Origin: Antrihabitans auranticaus
Lineage (GTDB): Bacteria; Actinomycetota; Actinomycetes; Mycobacteriales; Mycobacteriaceae
Assembly (NCBI RefSeq): GCF_016481275.1
Contig: NZ_JAEMNW010000001.1
Location: 496,001 to 560,000 of the forward strand
Reading direction: 5' to 3'
Length of the DNA stretch: 64,000 bases
In this document: piece by piece, positions 28,097 through 39,237 of the stretch
Layout: the number at the start of each line of letters is the position of its first letter
Numbering within the stretch: position 1 is the first letter of the stretch
Notes under the pieces: model-generated
Databases searched by the model: none
What the model was told of the DNA's origin: nothing
What the model saw: the letters and a program-made list of their open reading frames with translations, nothing else
Translations under genes and position numbers: made by a program

Positions 28097-28741
28097 TCAG
28101 GTCGCAACCGGCACCGGTGCATGCTCCCGCTGCGGACCGTGTGCGGCTGGACTGTCGAAGCCTGGCAGGTACCGCGAAATGGCCGGAATGAACAGCTGAA
28201 TCAGCGGACCGATACCGAGCGCGTAGACCACGGTGCCCAGCCCGACCGTTCCGCCGAGCAACCAACCGGTGGCCAGGACTGCAACCTCGATCAGGGTGCG
28301 GACCAATCTGACCGATCGACCGGTCCGCCGGACAAGGCCAGTCATCAGGCCATCGCGTGGACCTGGACCCATTCCGGCTCCGATGTAGAGAGCCGATGCG
28401 AGCGCGTTCAGGACCACCGAAGCAATCATCACCGTTGCCTGGACCCACAGGCCGTCGACCGCCGGCAAAACCGCGAGGCCGATGTCCACCGAAATCGCGA
28501 TCACGACAATATTGCTGATCGTGCCCAAGCCTGGCCTTTGCCGCAACGGGATCCACGCCATAAGCACTGCTAGACCGGTCAGAGCAGTGACAGCCCCGAA
28601 CGATAGCGGCACACGGCCAGCGACACCCTGATGAAACACATCCCACGGATCCAGGCCGAGACCGGCGCGGATCATCATGGCCATCGAGAAGCCATAGAGT
28701 GCAAGGCCGAAGTAGAGCGCAATCAGACGCCGAATCAACAT
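28097..28741 (-). CDS. YczE/YitT-like integral membrane protein
   Basis: 214 residues with five or six hydrophobic segments: RLIALYFGLALYGFSMAMMIR, FGAVTALTGLAVLMAW, GTISNIVVIAISVDIGLAVL, VMIASVVLNALASALYIGAG and LGTVVYALGIGPLIQLFIP. The RAGLGLDPWDVFHQG and GMGPGPRDGLM motifs mark the YczE family, whose members often sit beside MocR/AsnC-type regulators; none is adjacent here. Starts at ATG 28741, with an AT-rich inverted repeat 21 bases upstream. Transport substrate unknown. Confidence 0.82.
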   Translation of the reverse strand: MLIRRLIALYFGLALYGFSMAMMIRAGLGLDPWDVFHQGVAGRVPLSFGAVTALTGLAVLMAWIPLRQRPGLGTISNIVVIAISVDIGLAVLPAVDGLWVQATVMIASVVLNALASALYIGAGMGPGPRDGLMTGLVRRTGRSVRLVRTLIEVAVLATGWLLGGTVGLGTVVYALGIGPLIQLFIPAISRYLPGFDSPAAHGPQREHAPVPVAT

Positions 28742-28761
28742 TCTTCGATGATGCCTAGAAC

Positions 28762-28782
28762 TGGCTATCCAATAAATAGCCA
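28762..28782. promoter_or_regulatory. AT-rich inverted repeat upstream of the YczE-like gene
   Basis: TGGCTAT-CCAATAA-ATAGCCA: perfect 7-bp arms around a 7-bp spacer, the most AT-rich patch in the neighbourhood. It lies 21-41 bases upstream of the YczE-like start and 18 after the previous gene, fitting an operator at the promoter. The regulator is not in the window. Confidence 0.6.
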
Positions 28783-28799
28783 AGTCTGGACAACTGGCC

Positions 28800-29204
28800 T
28801 TATATCTGTGCAGACCAAGCGCTCCAACGCAGACCACTCACGACGATTGCCGGGCCTTCCGGCCGCGCCCCGGAGTACTGCGCATACTTCGCGACCAACG
28901 CGTCGATTGCAGCAACGCCCGCGACAGAATCTGCATCGACGACACGCGCTGTGCCGTCCACCCGAACCCACCAGAGGGCGGACCAGTCCTCGTCGTACCG
29001 GTCCACGATCAGGCTCACGTCCGGATTCGCGGCGATGTTGGCGAGACGCCGAAGTCGCCGGGTGGTTTTCGGCTTGTGGTCGATGGCCAGGTACACACAG
29101 TTGGCTCCGACAGCGAAGACCACAGGCACGATATGCGGACCGCCCGGACCGATCGTTGCCAAGCGCGCGACGCGTTCCGCCGCGAACCTGCGCTCGGCGT
29201 CCAT
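28800..29204 (-). CDS. F420-dependent/PPOX-class split-barrel oxidoreductase
   Basis: 134 residues. Reads ARLATIGPGGPHIVPVVFAV, VYLAIDHKPKTTRRLRRLAN and NPDVSLIVDRYDEDWSALWWVRVDGTARV, the flavin/F420 split beta-barrel pattern (TIGR03668-like). Probably a small cofactor-dependent reductase; exact substrate unknown. Starts one base after the stop of the PTH2-like gene, so it is part of the serB operon. Cytoplasmic. Confidence 0.83.
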   Translation of the reverse strand: MDAERRFAAERVARLATIGPGGPHIVPVVFAVGANCVYLAIDHKPKTTRRLRRLANIAANPDVSLIVDRYDEDWSALWWVRVDGTARVVDADSVAGVAAIDALVAKYAQYSGARPEGPAIVVSGLRWSAWSAQI

Positions 29205-29205
29205 G

Positions 29206-31169
<1,964 letters not shown>

Positions 31170-31229
31170 TCAAGTGCTCACGTGCGGCGGTCGCACAGAC
31201 CCGCCATAAGTCGACACTGAACACGCGAA

Positions 31230-31252
31230 AGGCCCCCTCGTAGAGGGGGCCT
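31230..31252 (-). terminator. Terminator hairpin downstream of ctaD
   Basis: AGGCCCCCTC/GAGGGGGCCT, a perfect 10-bp stem with a 3-base loop, 13 bases after the ctaD stop in its transcription direction. No long U-tract, typical of GC-rich actinobacteria. Confidence 0.8.
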
Positions 31253-31265
31253 CATCGCTCGGGTT

Positions 31266-33005
31266 CTACTTTTCGAGAGCAGCGTCCTTCTCGTCCACCG
31301 GCGTCGAGTGCCCGCCCGAACCCCAGCCGACGTGCGCTTCTGCGCGCATTCGATCGACCATGTGCGGGTAGTGCAACTCGAACGCGGGGCGCTCGGAACG
31401 AATCCGGGGCAGCTCGTAGAAGTTGTGGCGCGGCGGCGGGCACGAAGTCGCCCATTCCAGCGAGTTGCCGTAGCCCCACGGATCGTCGACCGTCACGACC
31501 TCGCCATACCGGAAACTCTTGAAGACGTTCCAGACGAACGGCAACGTCGAAGCACCGAGGATGAAGGCACCGATCGTAGACACCGTGTTGAGCACGGTGA
31601 AGCCGTCGGTCGGCAGGTAGTCCGCGTAGCGACGCGGCATGCCCTCGTTACCGACCCAGTGCTGAACGAGGAACGTCGTGTGGAAACCGACGAGCGTCGC
31701 CCAGAAGTGCCACTTGCCGAGCCGCTCGTCGAGCATCCGGCCAGTCATCTTCGGGAACCAGAAGTAGATCCCGGCGAACGTCGCGAACACGATCGTGCCG
31801 AACAGCACGTAATGGAAGTGCGCGATGACGAAGTACGAGTCGGTCACGTGGAAGTCGAGCGGCGGGCTGGCCAGGATGACGCCCGAAAGCCCACCGAACA
31901 GGAATGTCACGAGGAAACCGACAGACCACAGCATAGGAGTTTCGAAAGTCAACTGACCTCGCCACATTGTGCCGATCCAGTTGAAGAACTTCACACCGGT
32001 CGGTACCGCGATGAGGAACGTCATGAAGGAGAAGAACGGGAGTAGGACCGCACCGGTGGCGTACATGTGGTGCGCCCACACCGCGATCGACAGCGCCGCG
32101 ATTGCAAGCGTCGCGTAGACGAGCGTGGTGTATCCGAAGATCGGTTTGCGACTGAAGACAGGGAAAATCTCCGACACGATCCCGAAGAACGGCAGCGCGA
32201 TGATGTACACCTCGGGGTGCCCGAAGAACCAGAACAAGTGCTGCCAGAGCAAGACACCGCCGGTGGCAGGGTCGTAGATGTGCGCGCCGAGATGACGGTC
32301 GGCGGCCAGGCCCATCAGCGCCGCGGTCAGGAGCGGGAATGCGAGCAGCACGAGGATGCTGGTCACAAGGATGTTCCAGGTGAAGATCGGCATCCGGAAC
32401 ATCGTCATACCCGGGCAGCGCAGGACGATCACCGTGGTGACCATGTTGACGCCGCCGAGAATCGTGCCGAGGCCCGAAACAGCGAGTCCCAGAATCCAGA
32501 GATCCGCACCGACACCCGGGGAATACAGTGCGCTGGTCAACGGCGAGTACGCCGTCCACCCGAACTCGGCCGCGCCGCCGGGCGTGATGAAACCTGCGGT
32601 CGCCATCGTCGCACCGAACAGGTAGAGCCAATAGCTGAAAGCGTTGAGGCGCGGGAACGCGACGTCGGGTGCACCGATCTGCAACGGCAGCACCACGTTC
32701 GCGAAACCGAAGACGATCGGCGTCGCGTAGAAGAGCAGCATGATCGTGCCGTGCATGGTGAACAGCTGGTTGTACTGCTCAGGCGAGAGGAACTGCAGAC
32801 CTGGCACCGCTAGTTCGGTGCGGATCAGCAGCGCCATAAGACCACCGATCAGGAAAAACCCGAGCGACGTGGTCAAGTACATGATGCCGAGCACCTTGGG
32901 GTCGGTGGTCGTGAGCATCTTCCACAGGTACGAACCCTTCGGTCCGACGCGTGGCGGATACGGCCGGGCGGCTTCAAGCGCAGGCTTGGGCTCTACGGCA
33001 GTCAC
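31266..33005 (-). CDS. ctaD: Cytochrome c oxidase subunit I (aa3)
   Basis: 579 residues with about 12 transmembrane segments. Contains heme/copper ligands: [14 protein letters not shown] (heme a His), [14 protein letters not shown] (CuB His with the cross-linked Tyr), WAHHMYATG (CuB His pair) and [10 protein letters not shown] (heme a3 and heme a His). Terminal oxidase core in the cytoplasmic membrane. GTG 33005 ([12 protein letters not shown]) has AGGAGG 4-5 bases upstream, better than the farther in-frame start. Rv3043c equivalent. Upstream 220 bases to the DUF427 gene hold its promoter but no feature I can name. Confidence 0.97.
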   Translation of the reverse strand: MTAVEPKPALEAARPYPPRVGPKGSYLWKMLTTTDPKVLGIMYLTTSLGFFLIGGLMALLIRTELAVPGLQFLSPEQYNQLFTMHGTIMLLFYATPIVFGFANVVLPLQIGAPDVAFPRLNAFSYWLYLFGATMATAGFITPGGAAEFGWTAYSPLTSALYSPGVGADLWILGLAVSGLGTILGGVNMVTTVIVLRCPGMTMFRMPIFTWNILVTSILVLLAFPLLTAALMGLAADRHLGAHIYDPATGGVLLWQHLFWFFGHPEVYIIALPFFGIVSEIFPVFSRKPIFGYTTLVYATLAIAALSIAVWAHHMYATGAVLLPFFSFMTFLIAVPTGVKFFNWIGTMWRGQLTFETPMLWSVGFLVTFLFGGLSGVILASPPLDFHVTDSYFVIAHFHYVLFGTIVFATFAGIYFWFPKMTGRMLDERLGKWHFWATLVGFHTTFLVQHWVGNEGMPRRYADYLPTDGFTVLNTVSTIGAFILGASTLPFVWNVFKSFRYGEVVTVDDPWGYGNSLEWATSCPPPRHNFYELPRIRSERPAFELHYPHMVDRMRAEAHVGWGSGGHSTPVDEKDAALEK

Positions 33006-33225
33006 TAATCCTCCTGATATGCCTTCGGTCGCTCCGCAGGCCCCGCTCCTCATGTCCGCCGTCGGCGGTGGAGACACGATCCTCGGGCTTGCGTCTCGAA
33101 TCGTAGCCGCTTCGATACCGCCGGGCGGACCCGGTCCTACTCTGTGTCGTAATTAAACTCCCCTACCCGCCGTCAGGGCACCCAATGCCCGGAAGTTGTC
33201 GGAATTCTCCTGCCCGAGACGGCCT

Positions 33226-34038
33226 TCAATCGCGAGGCGACCACGGGGTTCTGGGACGCTGCAACAGAACTCCGTCGACCGTCATGTCGACGCGTTCCTG
33301 GTAGAAGCACACCAGCCCCGCAACCTGAGTGAGCTCCGGCGGCGGGTTTTCATAGCTCCAGGCGATGTCCGCGCCGGCATTTCCAAGCCCGCTCACATGC
33401 CAGTGTGTCGCGTGGCCCTTGTAGGCACACACGGTGTCGGTAGCGCTGCGGGTCAACTCGACCCGAACATCGTCGCGCGGAATGTAGTAGCGGGCGGGAA
33501 TCAACGATTCGAACAGCAGCAGCGGTCGCGTCGTCTCCGCGAGCAGCCTTCCTTCGAGCTCGATACGGAGATTGCGCGCACTCTGGCGCAGGTCGATGCG
33601 GCTGAAGGGATCGCGTGGATGACCGAAGATCGGCTCCTCTTCTTCCAGCCAGTCGAACGAGTCGAAGTCGAGCACGATCAGGTGGGCCAAGTCGGCGTCG
33701 TCGAGCCGATAGCCGAGACCGTTCCCGACCTGCACCGCTGTTCCCGGACTCGTATGGAATCCGAAGCCCGTGCTCGGGTCGAGGACCGGCGGTCCATCGC
33801 CGAGCACGACGGGATTTTCCGCGGCAACCGCGCTCTCGGTCTCGCGGATGTCCACGCGAATGTCGGATTCCGGCACCGCGTACGACGCAACGACTCGTCG
33901 GGGTTCCCAGATCAACGTCGCACCGCGCGTATCCGCAACCACGGTGCCGCCCTCGAGCACGCGTACGCGCTTCTCCGTGGGCTGATGCCGCAGCAGCGCC
34001 ACGTCCTGCATGATCTTTGCGGCCACGTGTACCGACAT
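33226..34038 (-). CDS. DUF427 protein with two copies of the domain
   Basis: 270 residues. The DUF427 pattern appears twice: RVRVLEGGTVVADTRGATLIWEP...YAVPESDIR and NLRIELEGRLLAETTRPLLLFE...YYIPRDDVR, the second followed by CAYKGHATHWHV and IAWSYENPPPE, the family signature. ATG 34038 (MSVHVAAKIMQD) is chosen since upstream codons lack similarity. Function unknown; such proteins are cytoplasmic and widespread in actinobacteria. Confidence 0.85.
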   Translation of the reverse strand: MSVHVAAKIMQDVALLRHQPTEKRVRVLEGGTVVADTRGATLIWEPRRVVASYAVPESDIRVDIRETESAVAAENPVVLGDGPPVLDPSTGFGFHTSPGTAVQVGNGLGYRLDDADLAHLIVLDFDSFDWLEEEEPIFGHPRDPFSRIDLRQSARNLRIELEGRLLAETTRPLLLFESLIPARYYIPRDDVRVELTRSATDTVCAYKGHATHWHVSGLGNAGADIAWSYENPPPELTQVAGLVCFYQERVDMTVDGVLLQRPRTPWSPRD

Positions 34039-34169
34039 CTCCGGACCTCCCGCCTTCGCCTGCCTCAATTGTTCATCCGGAACTGCCGAGGTGCGACGGT
34101 GCCGACTGCCTATTTCTGGCTGGTATGCGTTACGGAGGCGGCAATCGATGCCTAGTAACGTCACCGCAC

Positions 34170-35195
34170 ATGCCGGTCCGGAAGATGTCTGCCCTCGCCG
34201 TGTTGTCGATCGTCTGCGCACTGGCCGCCTGCAGTAGCCCCGCAGACGACTCGGTGTCGGTGATCAAGACAACGACCAACGTGGCCGGTGCAGCTGTCCT
34301 CGGGATCGAGCGCGACACCACCACTGCCTGCCCACTACCGGCCGCGCCGGACGACGCGGACGGTCCGACCCGCACGGTCGCCCACGCCGGCGGCGAAACG
34401 ATCGTCCCGGCCGACCCGCAGCGAATCGTCGTGCTGAGCACTCAGGCTCTCGACAGCGTGTGCGGCCTCGGATTGTGGGAACGGGTCGTCGGCGCAGCCA
34501 CGCTGGACGGTCCAGTGGCACAACCGAACTACCTCGGCACCGGCATTGCCGCGATTCCGGGCATCGGGCCGGTCGGCGCGCCCGACCTGAACAGGATCAG
34601 GGAACTGCAGCCCGACCTGATCCTGGGCTCGACCAAGCCCGACGACGCCACCGCCGCGGCCCTGTCTGCAATTGCGCCCACTGTGTACGACGGCGTAGAC
34701 GGCGGCTGGAAGCGCCAATTCGGCGTTGCCGCACAAGCTTTGGGCAGGGCGAGCGCATCGGTCGGGGCGGTTCTCGATTATCAGCGCGAAGCAGAGGATG
34801 CGGGTGTCGCGTTGAACTCCGGCCAGACGCAGGCCTCGGTCGTGCTGTTCACCGCAGATTCCATCTTCATCCAGGGCCCGGACACCTTCGCCGGGAACGT
34901 CATGACCGACACCGGGGTTCGTCGGCCGGGTTACCAGCAGGGCGGGTCGGTCGAAATCAGCGCCGACGACCTGGCCGACGCCGAGGGCGACATCATTTAC
35001 GTGATGTTCGAGGGCGATGCAGGCAAAGAGCACGGCATCGACGTCATGAAAAGCGATGAGTGGGAAGACCTCGGCGCAGCAAAGGATCGCCGCGTATTCA
35101 ACGTCGAAGACACGATTTGGAACGGCAACGGGGTCGTTGCGGCCCGCACACTGGTGTCCGACCTACTCGGTTCATTGAACGGCTACGTCTCCTAG
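34170..35195 (+). CDS. Iron-siderophore ABC substrate-binding lipoprotein (FecB-like)
   Basis: 341 residues. Lipoprotein signal SALAVLSIVCALAACSS with lipobox (LAAC), then the FecB/BtuF-type fold: PQRIVVLSTQALDSVCGLGL, IRELQPDLILGSTKPDDATA and FIQGPDTFAGNVMTDTGV. Binds a ferric-siderophore complex at the cell surface; no permease or ATPase is adjacent. Start ATG 34170 has a weak ribosome-binding site; ATG 34185 is possible. Rv3044 equivalent. No DtxR/IdeR box was seen upstream. Confidence 0.88.
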   Translation: MPVRKMSALAVLSIVCALAACSSPADDSVSVIKTTTNVAGAAVLGIERDTTTACPLPAAPDDADGPTRTVAHAGGETIVPADPQRIVVLSTQALDSVCGLGLWERVVGAATLDGPVAQPNYLGTGIAAIPGIGPVGAPDLNRIRELQPDLILGSTKPDDATAAALSAIAPTVYDGVDGGWKRQFGVAAQALGRASASVGAVLDYQREAEDAGVALNSGQTQASVVLFTADSIFIQGPDTFAGNVMTDTGVRRPGYQQGGSVEISADDLADAEGDIIYVMFEGDAGKEHGIDVMKSDEWEDLGAAKDRRVFNVEDTIWNGNGVVAARTLVSDLLGSLNGYVS

Positions 35196-35307
35196 CCGCG
35201 GTCATCTGCTTGCATGACACGCCCGAAATGACCCGGACCAGCACGTATTGCGCGGTACTGTGCTGTGAAGTCGATCACACCGGATCGACCGACGAATGGG
35301 GAGAATC

Positions 35308-35889
35308 GTGAAAATCAGGAAGCTCGCCGCAACTGCCGTGCTGGCGGTTGCAACCCTAGGACTTGCGGCTGGGACAGCGCACGGTGAACCGGCTGGACTG
35401 ACAGCTCCGGCCTACTCAGGCGCAAGCCACGGGTTGGCCTACGAGACCGCGCTGACGAACGACGGCACATCGATCTCGACGACGCTGGACTCCGGCACGT
35501 TCGCGATGAACGGCGATGCCGTGACGATCGCAGATGCCGCCGGCAACGTGATCGAGCGACTGCCACTCGTCTTCCAGGTCCGCGGTCAGGAACTGCCCAT
35601 TGCAGCGCAGATCGCCAACGACGGCCGGACCCTGACGATGACCCCGACCGGCGTATCGAACCCGGCGATCCACGATGTCGGCTCACAGCAGTGGTTCATC
35701 AGCGAACTGCAGCGGGCTGCCGTACCCGGCGCGCTCGTCGGCGCCATCATCGGCGGCATCATCGGTTTCTTCTTCTTCGGTATCGGTGTCATCCCAGGAG
35801 CCATCATCGGTGGCCTGATCGGCCTGTTCGTCGCAGGCGGCCAGCCTCTGATCGACTCGGGATTCGCGTACTTCAGCGGCCAGCCCTAG
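35308..35889 (+). CDS. Secreted/membrane protein with glycine-rich C-terminal helices
   Basis: 193 residues. Signal peptide KLAATAVLAVATLGLAAGTAHG, then a polar beta-rich part (SISTTLDSGTFAMNGDAVTI, LPIAAQIANDGRTLTMTPTG) and a C-terminal hydrophobic hairpin ALVGAIIGGIIGFFFFGIG / IPGAIIGGLIGLFVAGG. The architecture occurs in Rhodococcus/Nocardia cell-envelope proteins of unknown function. GTG 35308 is chosen because GGGGAG precedes it by 5 bases. The gene is closed by a strong terminator. Confidence 0.75.
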   Translation: MKIRKLAATAVLAVATLGLAAGTAHGEPAGLTAPAYSGASHGLAYETALTNDGTSISTTLDSGTFAMNGDAVTIADAAGNVIERLPLVFQVRGQELPIAAQIANDGRTLTMTPTGVSNPAIHDVGSQQWFISELQRAAVPGALVGAIIGGIIGFFFFGIGVIPGAIIGGLIGLFVAGGQPLIDSGFAYFSGQP

Positions 35890-35896
35890 TTTCGCC

Positions 35897-35966
35897 CGAA
35901 CCCGGGACTTCACCGAACCCGGGACTTCACCACCCGGGACATTGTGCACCGCACAGTGTCCCGGGT
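35897..35966 (+). terminator. Strong T-tailed terminator preceded by two tandem copies of its left arm
   Basis: A 16-base arm at 35932-35947 pairs with 35951-35966 (one G-T pair), loop 3 bases, followed by TTTCTTTTTG. Upstream, a perfect 17-bp direct repeat CGAACCCGGGACTTCAC occurs twice (35897-35913, 35914-35930), each containing the CCCGGGAC core of the stem. Three left arms could thus compete for one right arm. Confidence 0.85.
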
Positions 35967-35998
35967 TTTCTTTTTGTGGTCCGCGGTCGTTTGCCGCC

Positions 35999-36283
35999 TC
36001 AGGCGTTCTGCCAGAGTCCGATGACGTTGCCTTCGGTGTCCTTGAAGTAGGCCGCGAATCCCATTTCCCCCACCGCCATTTTCTCGCCTACGGTCGAGCC
36101 GCCGAGTTCCCCGATCTTTGCGAGCGCCGCCGTTATATCCGGCACGTCTACCGTGATCACCGGCCGCGTCGGCTCGTCCGCCGTTCGCTTGAACAAGCCA
36201 CCGTTGATGAAACCCGGTTCACTGGGCATCCCCGACTCGTCGCCAGGTCCGGTCGAGACAACTGTGTACTGCATCTCCGGCAT
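35999..36283 (-). pseudogene. VOC/glyoxalase-family protein lacking its N-terminal segment
   Basis: 94 residues from ATG 36283: MPEMQYTVVSTGP, GFINGGLFKRTADEPTRPVI and GFAAYFKDTEGNVIGLWQN are the usual C-terminal two-thirds of a small VOC protein. Family members have about 25 more residues (HFEIP...FYxxxFGW). The frame stays open upstream to the nrdF stop and even reads KAFGWNANEMPEMQY, but contains no ATG, GTG or TTG before that stop. The N-terminus is probably lost at the nrdF junction, or a rare CTG start is used. Strand and spacing would place it behind nrdF. Confidence 0.6.
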
Positions 36284-36391
36284 TTCGTTGGCATTCCAGC
36301 CAAAAGCTTTGACCCGTTTCCGCCGGTCGAGCTCTTCGAGGTCGTCGACCAGATGGGAGTCGTCAGCTGGGCGTAGGTCACCGTTTGCGAC

Positions 36392-37429
<1,038 letters not shown>

Positions 37430-37490
37430 CTAGACCTTGTGTCTCGACGCGTCTTGGATCCGGTCGGCCGCTGCCGCGCAGACCCTCGTT

Positions 37491-38297
37491 CTACGCGTCT
37501 GTGACAGTGTCGGAGAAGTCGAGTCCAATCTCGTGCAAAGCGGTCGCGAGGCGATCGAGAGCGATGGGCCCGACCCCGTGCAGCGCCGCAAGGTCAGCGC
37601 GTCGCCACTGGCTGACCTCTTCCAAGGTGTGCGCGTCGACCGCTCGTAATGCTCCGGTGGCGGGAGCTCCGATACTGCGCGGGAGCGGAGTGCCGGTCCG
37701 GCGCGGCGCACGCTCACGCGGCCCATCGATGTGATCGAGCACCGCTTCCCCGCGCGGAGCGAGGCGGTAACCGATAGCGAGCGATTCGGTCAGCCCCTTC
37801 TCCTTCAATTTGCGTACGTCACGCTTGAATTCGGCCGTCGGTCGGCCGACCCGCTCGGCCAGCTCGGGTGCGCGCACTTCGGCGTTGGTATCGATCAGCC
37901 GCAGCGTGTCGCGAGTCCACGGCCCGATGGGAGATGCGGCGTCGAGGCGGTCCAGGCGAGCGATGAGGTCGGCAATTTCGTCCGGCGTCGGCAACGTCTC
38001 CCGAAGTGCCGCACGCGGATCGGATCCGGCGTAGCGCAACTCGACCCGAAAAATCGGTCGATCCGGACGCGCCGACAACGCCTCGTGCAGCGCCTTGAGC
38101 GAGGCAGCGCCGCACCGTCGGGCATCTGCCGCGCGCAGGCTGGAGGCAGGTACGGGCGAGACCGCGACCACCTCGACCAGACCGATGCTGGTCCGCAACG
38201 CGGTTCCTACCTTGACGCGTGCGCGATCCCAGCGCCGAAAGGCCAGATCGATATCGCCGCGCTTGATCGCCTCCAGCTCGGCCGGTCGAATCATCAT
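37491..38297 (-). CDS. Unknown protein with PUA/ASCH-like N-terminus and HhH C-terminus
   Basis: 268 residues. N-terminus MIRPAELEAIKRGDIDLAFRRW resembles an ASCH/PUA-like fold; the middle contains a winged-helix-like stretch LAERVGRPTAEFKRDVRKLKE; the C-terminal LAALHGVGPIALDRLATALHE is a helix-hairpin-helix. The combination suggests nucleic-acid binding. Divergent from xth (25 bases between starts), so a DNA-repair link is an inference. No enzymatic motif seen. Confidence 0.72.
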   Translation of the reverse strand: MMIRPAELEAIKRGDIDLAFRRWDRARVKVGTALRTSIGLVEVVAVSPVPASSLRAADARRCGAASLKALHEALSARPDRPIFRVELRYAGSDPRAALRETLPTPDEIADLIARLDRLDAASPIGPWTRDTLRLIDTNAEVRAPELAERVGRPTAEFKRDVRKLKEKGLTESLAIGYRLAPRGEAVLDHIDGPRERAPRRTGTPLPRSIGAPATGALRAVDAHTLEEVSQWRRADLAALHGVGPIALDRLATALHEIGLDFSDTVTDA

Positions 38298-38322
38298 GGT
38301 TTCGAGTATCTAAGATTGCCCG

Positions 38323-39237
38323 GTGCTCCGGATCGCGACGGTCAATATCAACGGCATCAGAGCCGCAGGGCGGCGAGGATTCGGTGACTGGCTGACCCAC
38401 CGCAACTGCGATGTGGTGACGCTGCAAGAGGTGCGCTGTCAGCCAGAAGACCTGCCCGACAATGCTTTCGGTGGCTACCACGCATCCTACGACCCCGGTG
38501 TGATCGCCGGCCGCAACGGCGTCGCTGTCCTCACCCGAACACCACCGGTCGCGGTGCGAAGCTGGGCGGCTCCTGCCGTGGATAGACCATTTCCGAGGGC
38601 GCTGCGGCGCCACTCGCACGAGGGCCGCTACATCGAGGTCGACCTCGCCGACGCGCCCCTCACCGTGGCCAGCCTCTATCTGCCCAAGGGCGGCCTGCCA
38701 GCGCACCTGCAGGACCCAAAGCGCATGCGGGAAGCGCCCGATGGAGGCGTGAAGTACGAACGGAAGATGGCCTTCATCGGCGGCTTCGCTCGCCACCTGG
38801 TCACCGCACGGCGGGCGGCGGCGATTGCCGGACGGGAGTATCTACTGACCGGCGATCTCAACATCGCCCATTCCCGTGCCGACGTGGCCAATTGGCGCCG
38901 GAGTCACCAAACGGAGGGCTTCCTACCCGAGGAGCGGGCGTGGCTCGACGAGCAACTTTCGCCGCGCACGCTCGTCGATGTCGTACGACGTCTTCATCCC
39001 GACGTCGAGGGTCCGTACTCCTGGTGGAGTTGGCTCGGCAAGGCGTACGAGAAGGACGCCGGCTGGCGCATCGATTACCACCTCGCGACGCCAGCCCTTG
39101 CCCGGACCGCCCGGCACGCCTTCGTCGACCGGGAACACCGCGGGACCCGGCTCAGCGACCATGCCCCGGTCGTCGTCGACTACGACGTCGCGGCTCTCGA
39201 TGGCGCAGGATCGGCCCGCTACCGGTCGGCTGGGTGA
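38323..39237 (+). CDS. Exodeoxyribonuclease III/AP endonuclease-like protein
   Basis: 304 residues of the exonuclease-endonuclease-phosphatase superfamily. Motifs: LRIATVNINGIRA (Asn), CDVVTLQEVRCQ (metal Glu), LYLPKGG, LLTGDLNIAHSRADV (Asp/Asn pair), and RIDYHLATPAL with LSDHAPVVVDY (Asp-His). Predicted to cut at abasic sites and trim 3' ends. GTG 38323 start. The 3' end overlaps the convergent LuxR-type gene by 19 bases. Xth/ExoA type cannot be resolved. Confidence 0.9.
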   Translation: MLRIATVNINGIRAAGRRGFGDWLTHRNCDVVTLQEVRCQPEDLPDNAFGGYHASYDPGVIAGRNGVAVLTRTPPVAVRSWAAPAVDRPFPRALRRHSHEGRYIEVDLADAPLTVASLYLPKGGLPAHLQDPKRMREAPDGGVKYERKMAFIGGFARHLVTARRAAAIAGREYLLTGDLNIAHSRADVANWRRSHQTEGFLPEERAWLDEQLSPRTLVDVVRRLHPDVEGPYSWWSWLGKAYEKDAGWRIDYHLATPALARTARHAFVDREHRGTRLSDHAPVVVDYDVAALDGAGSARYRSAG

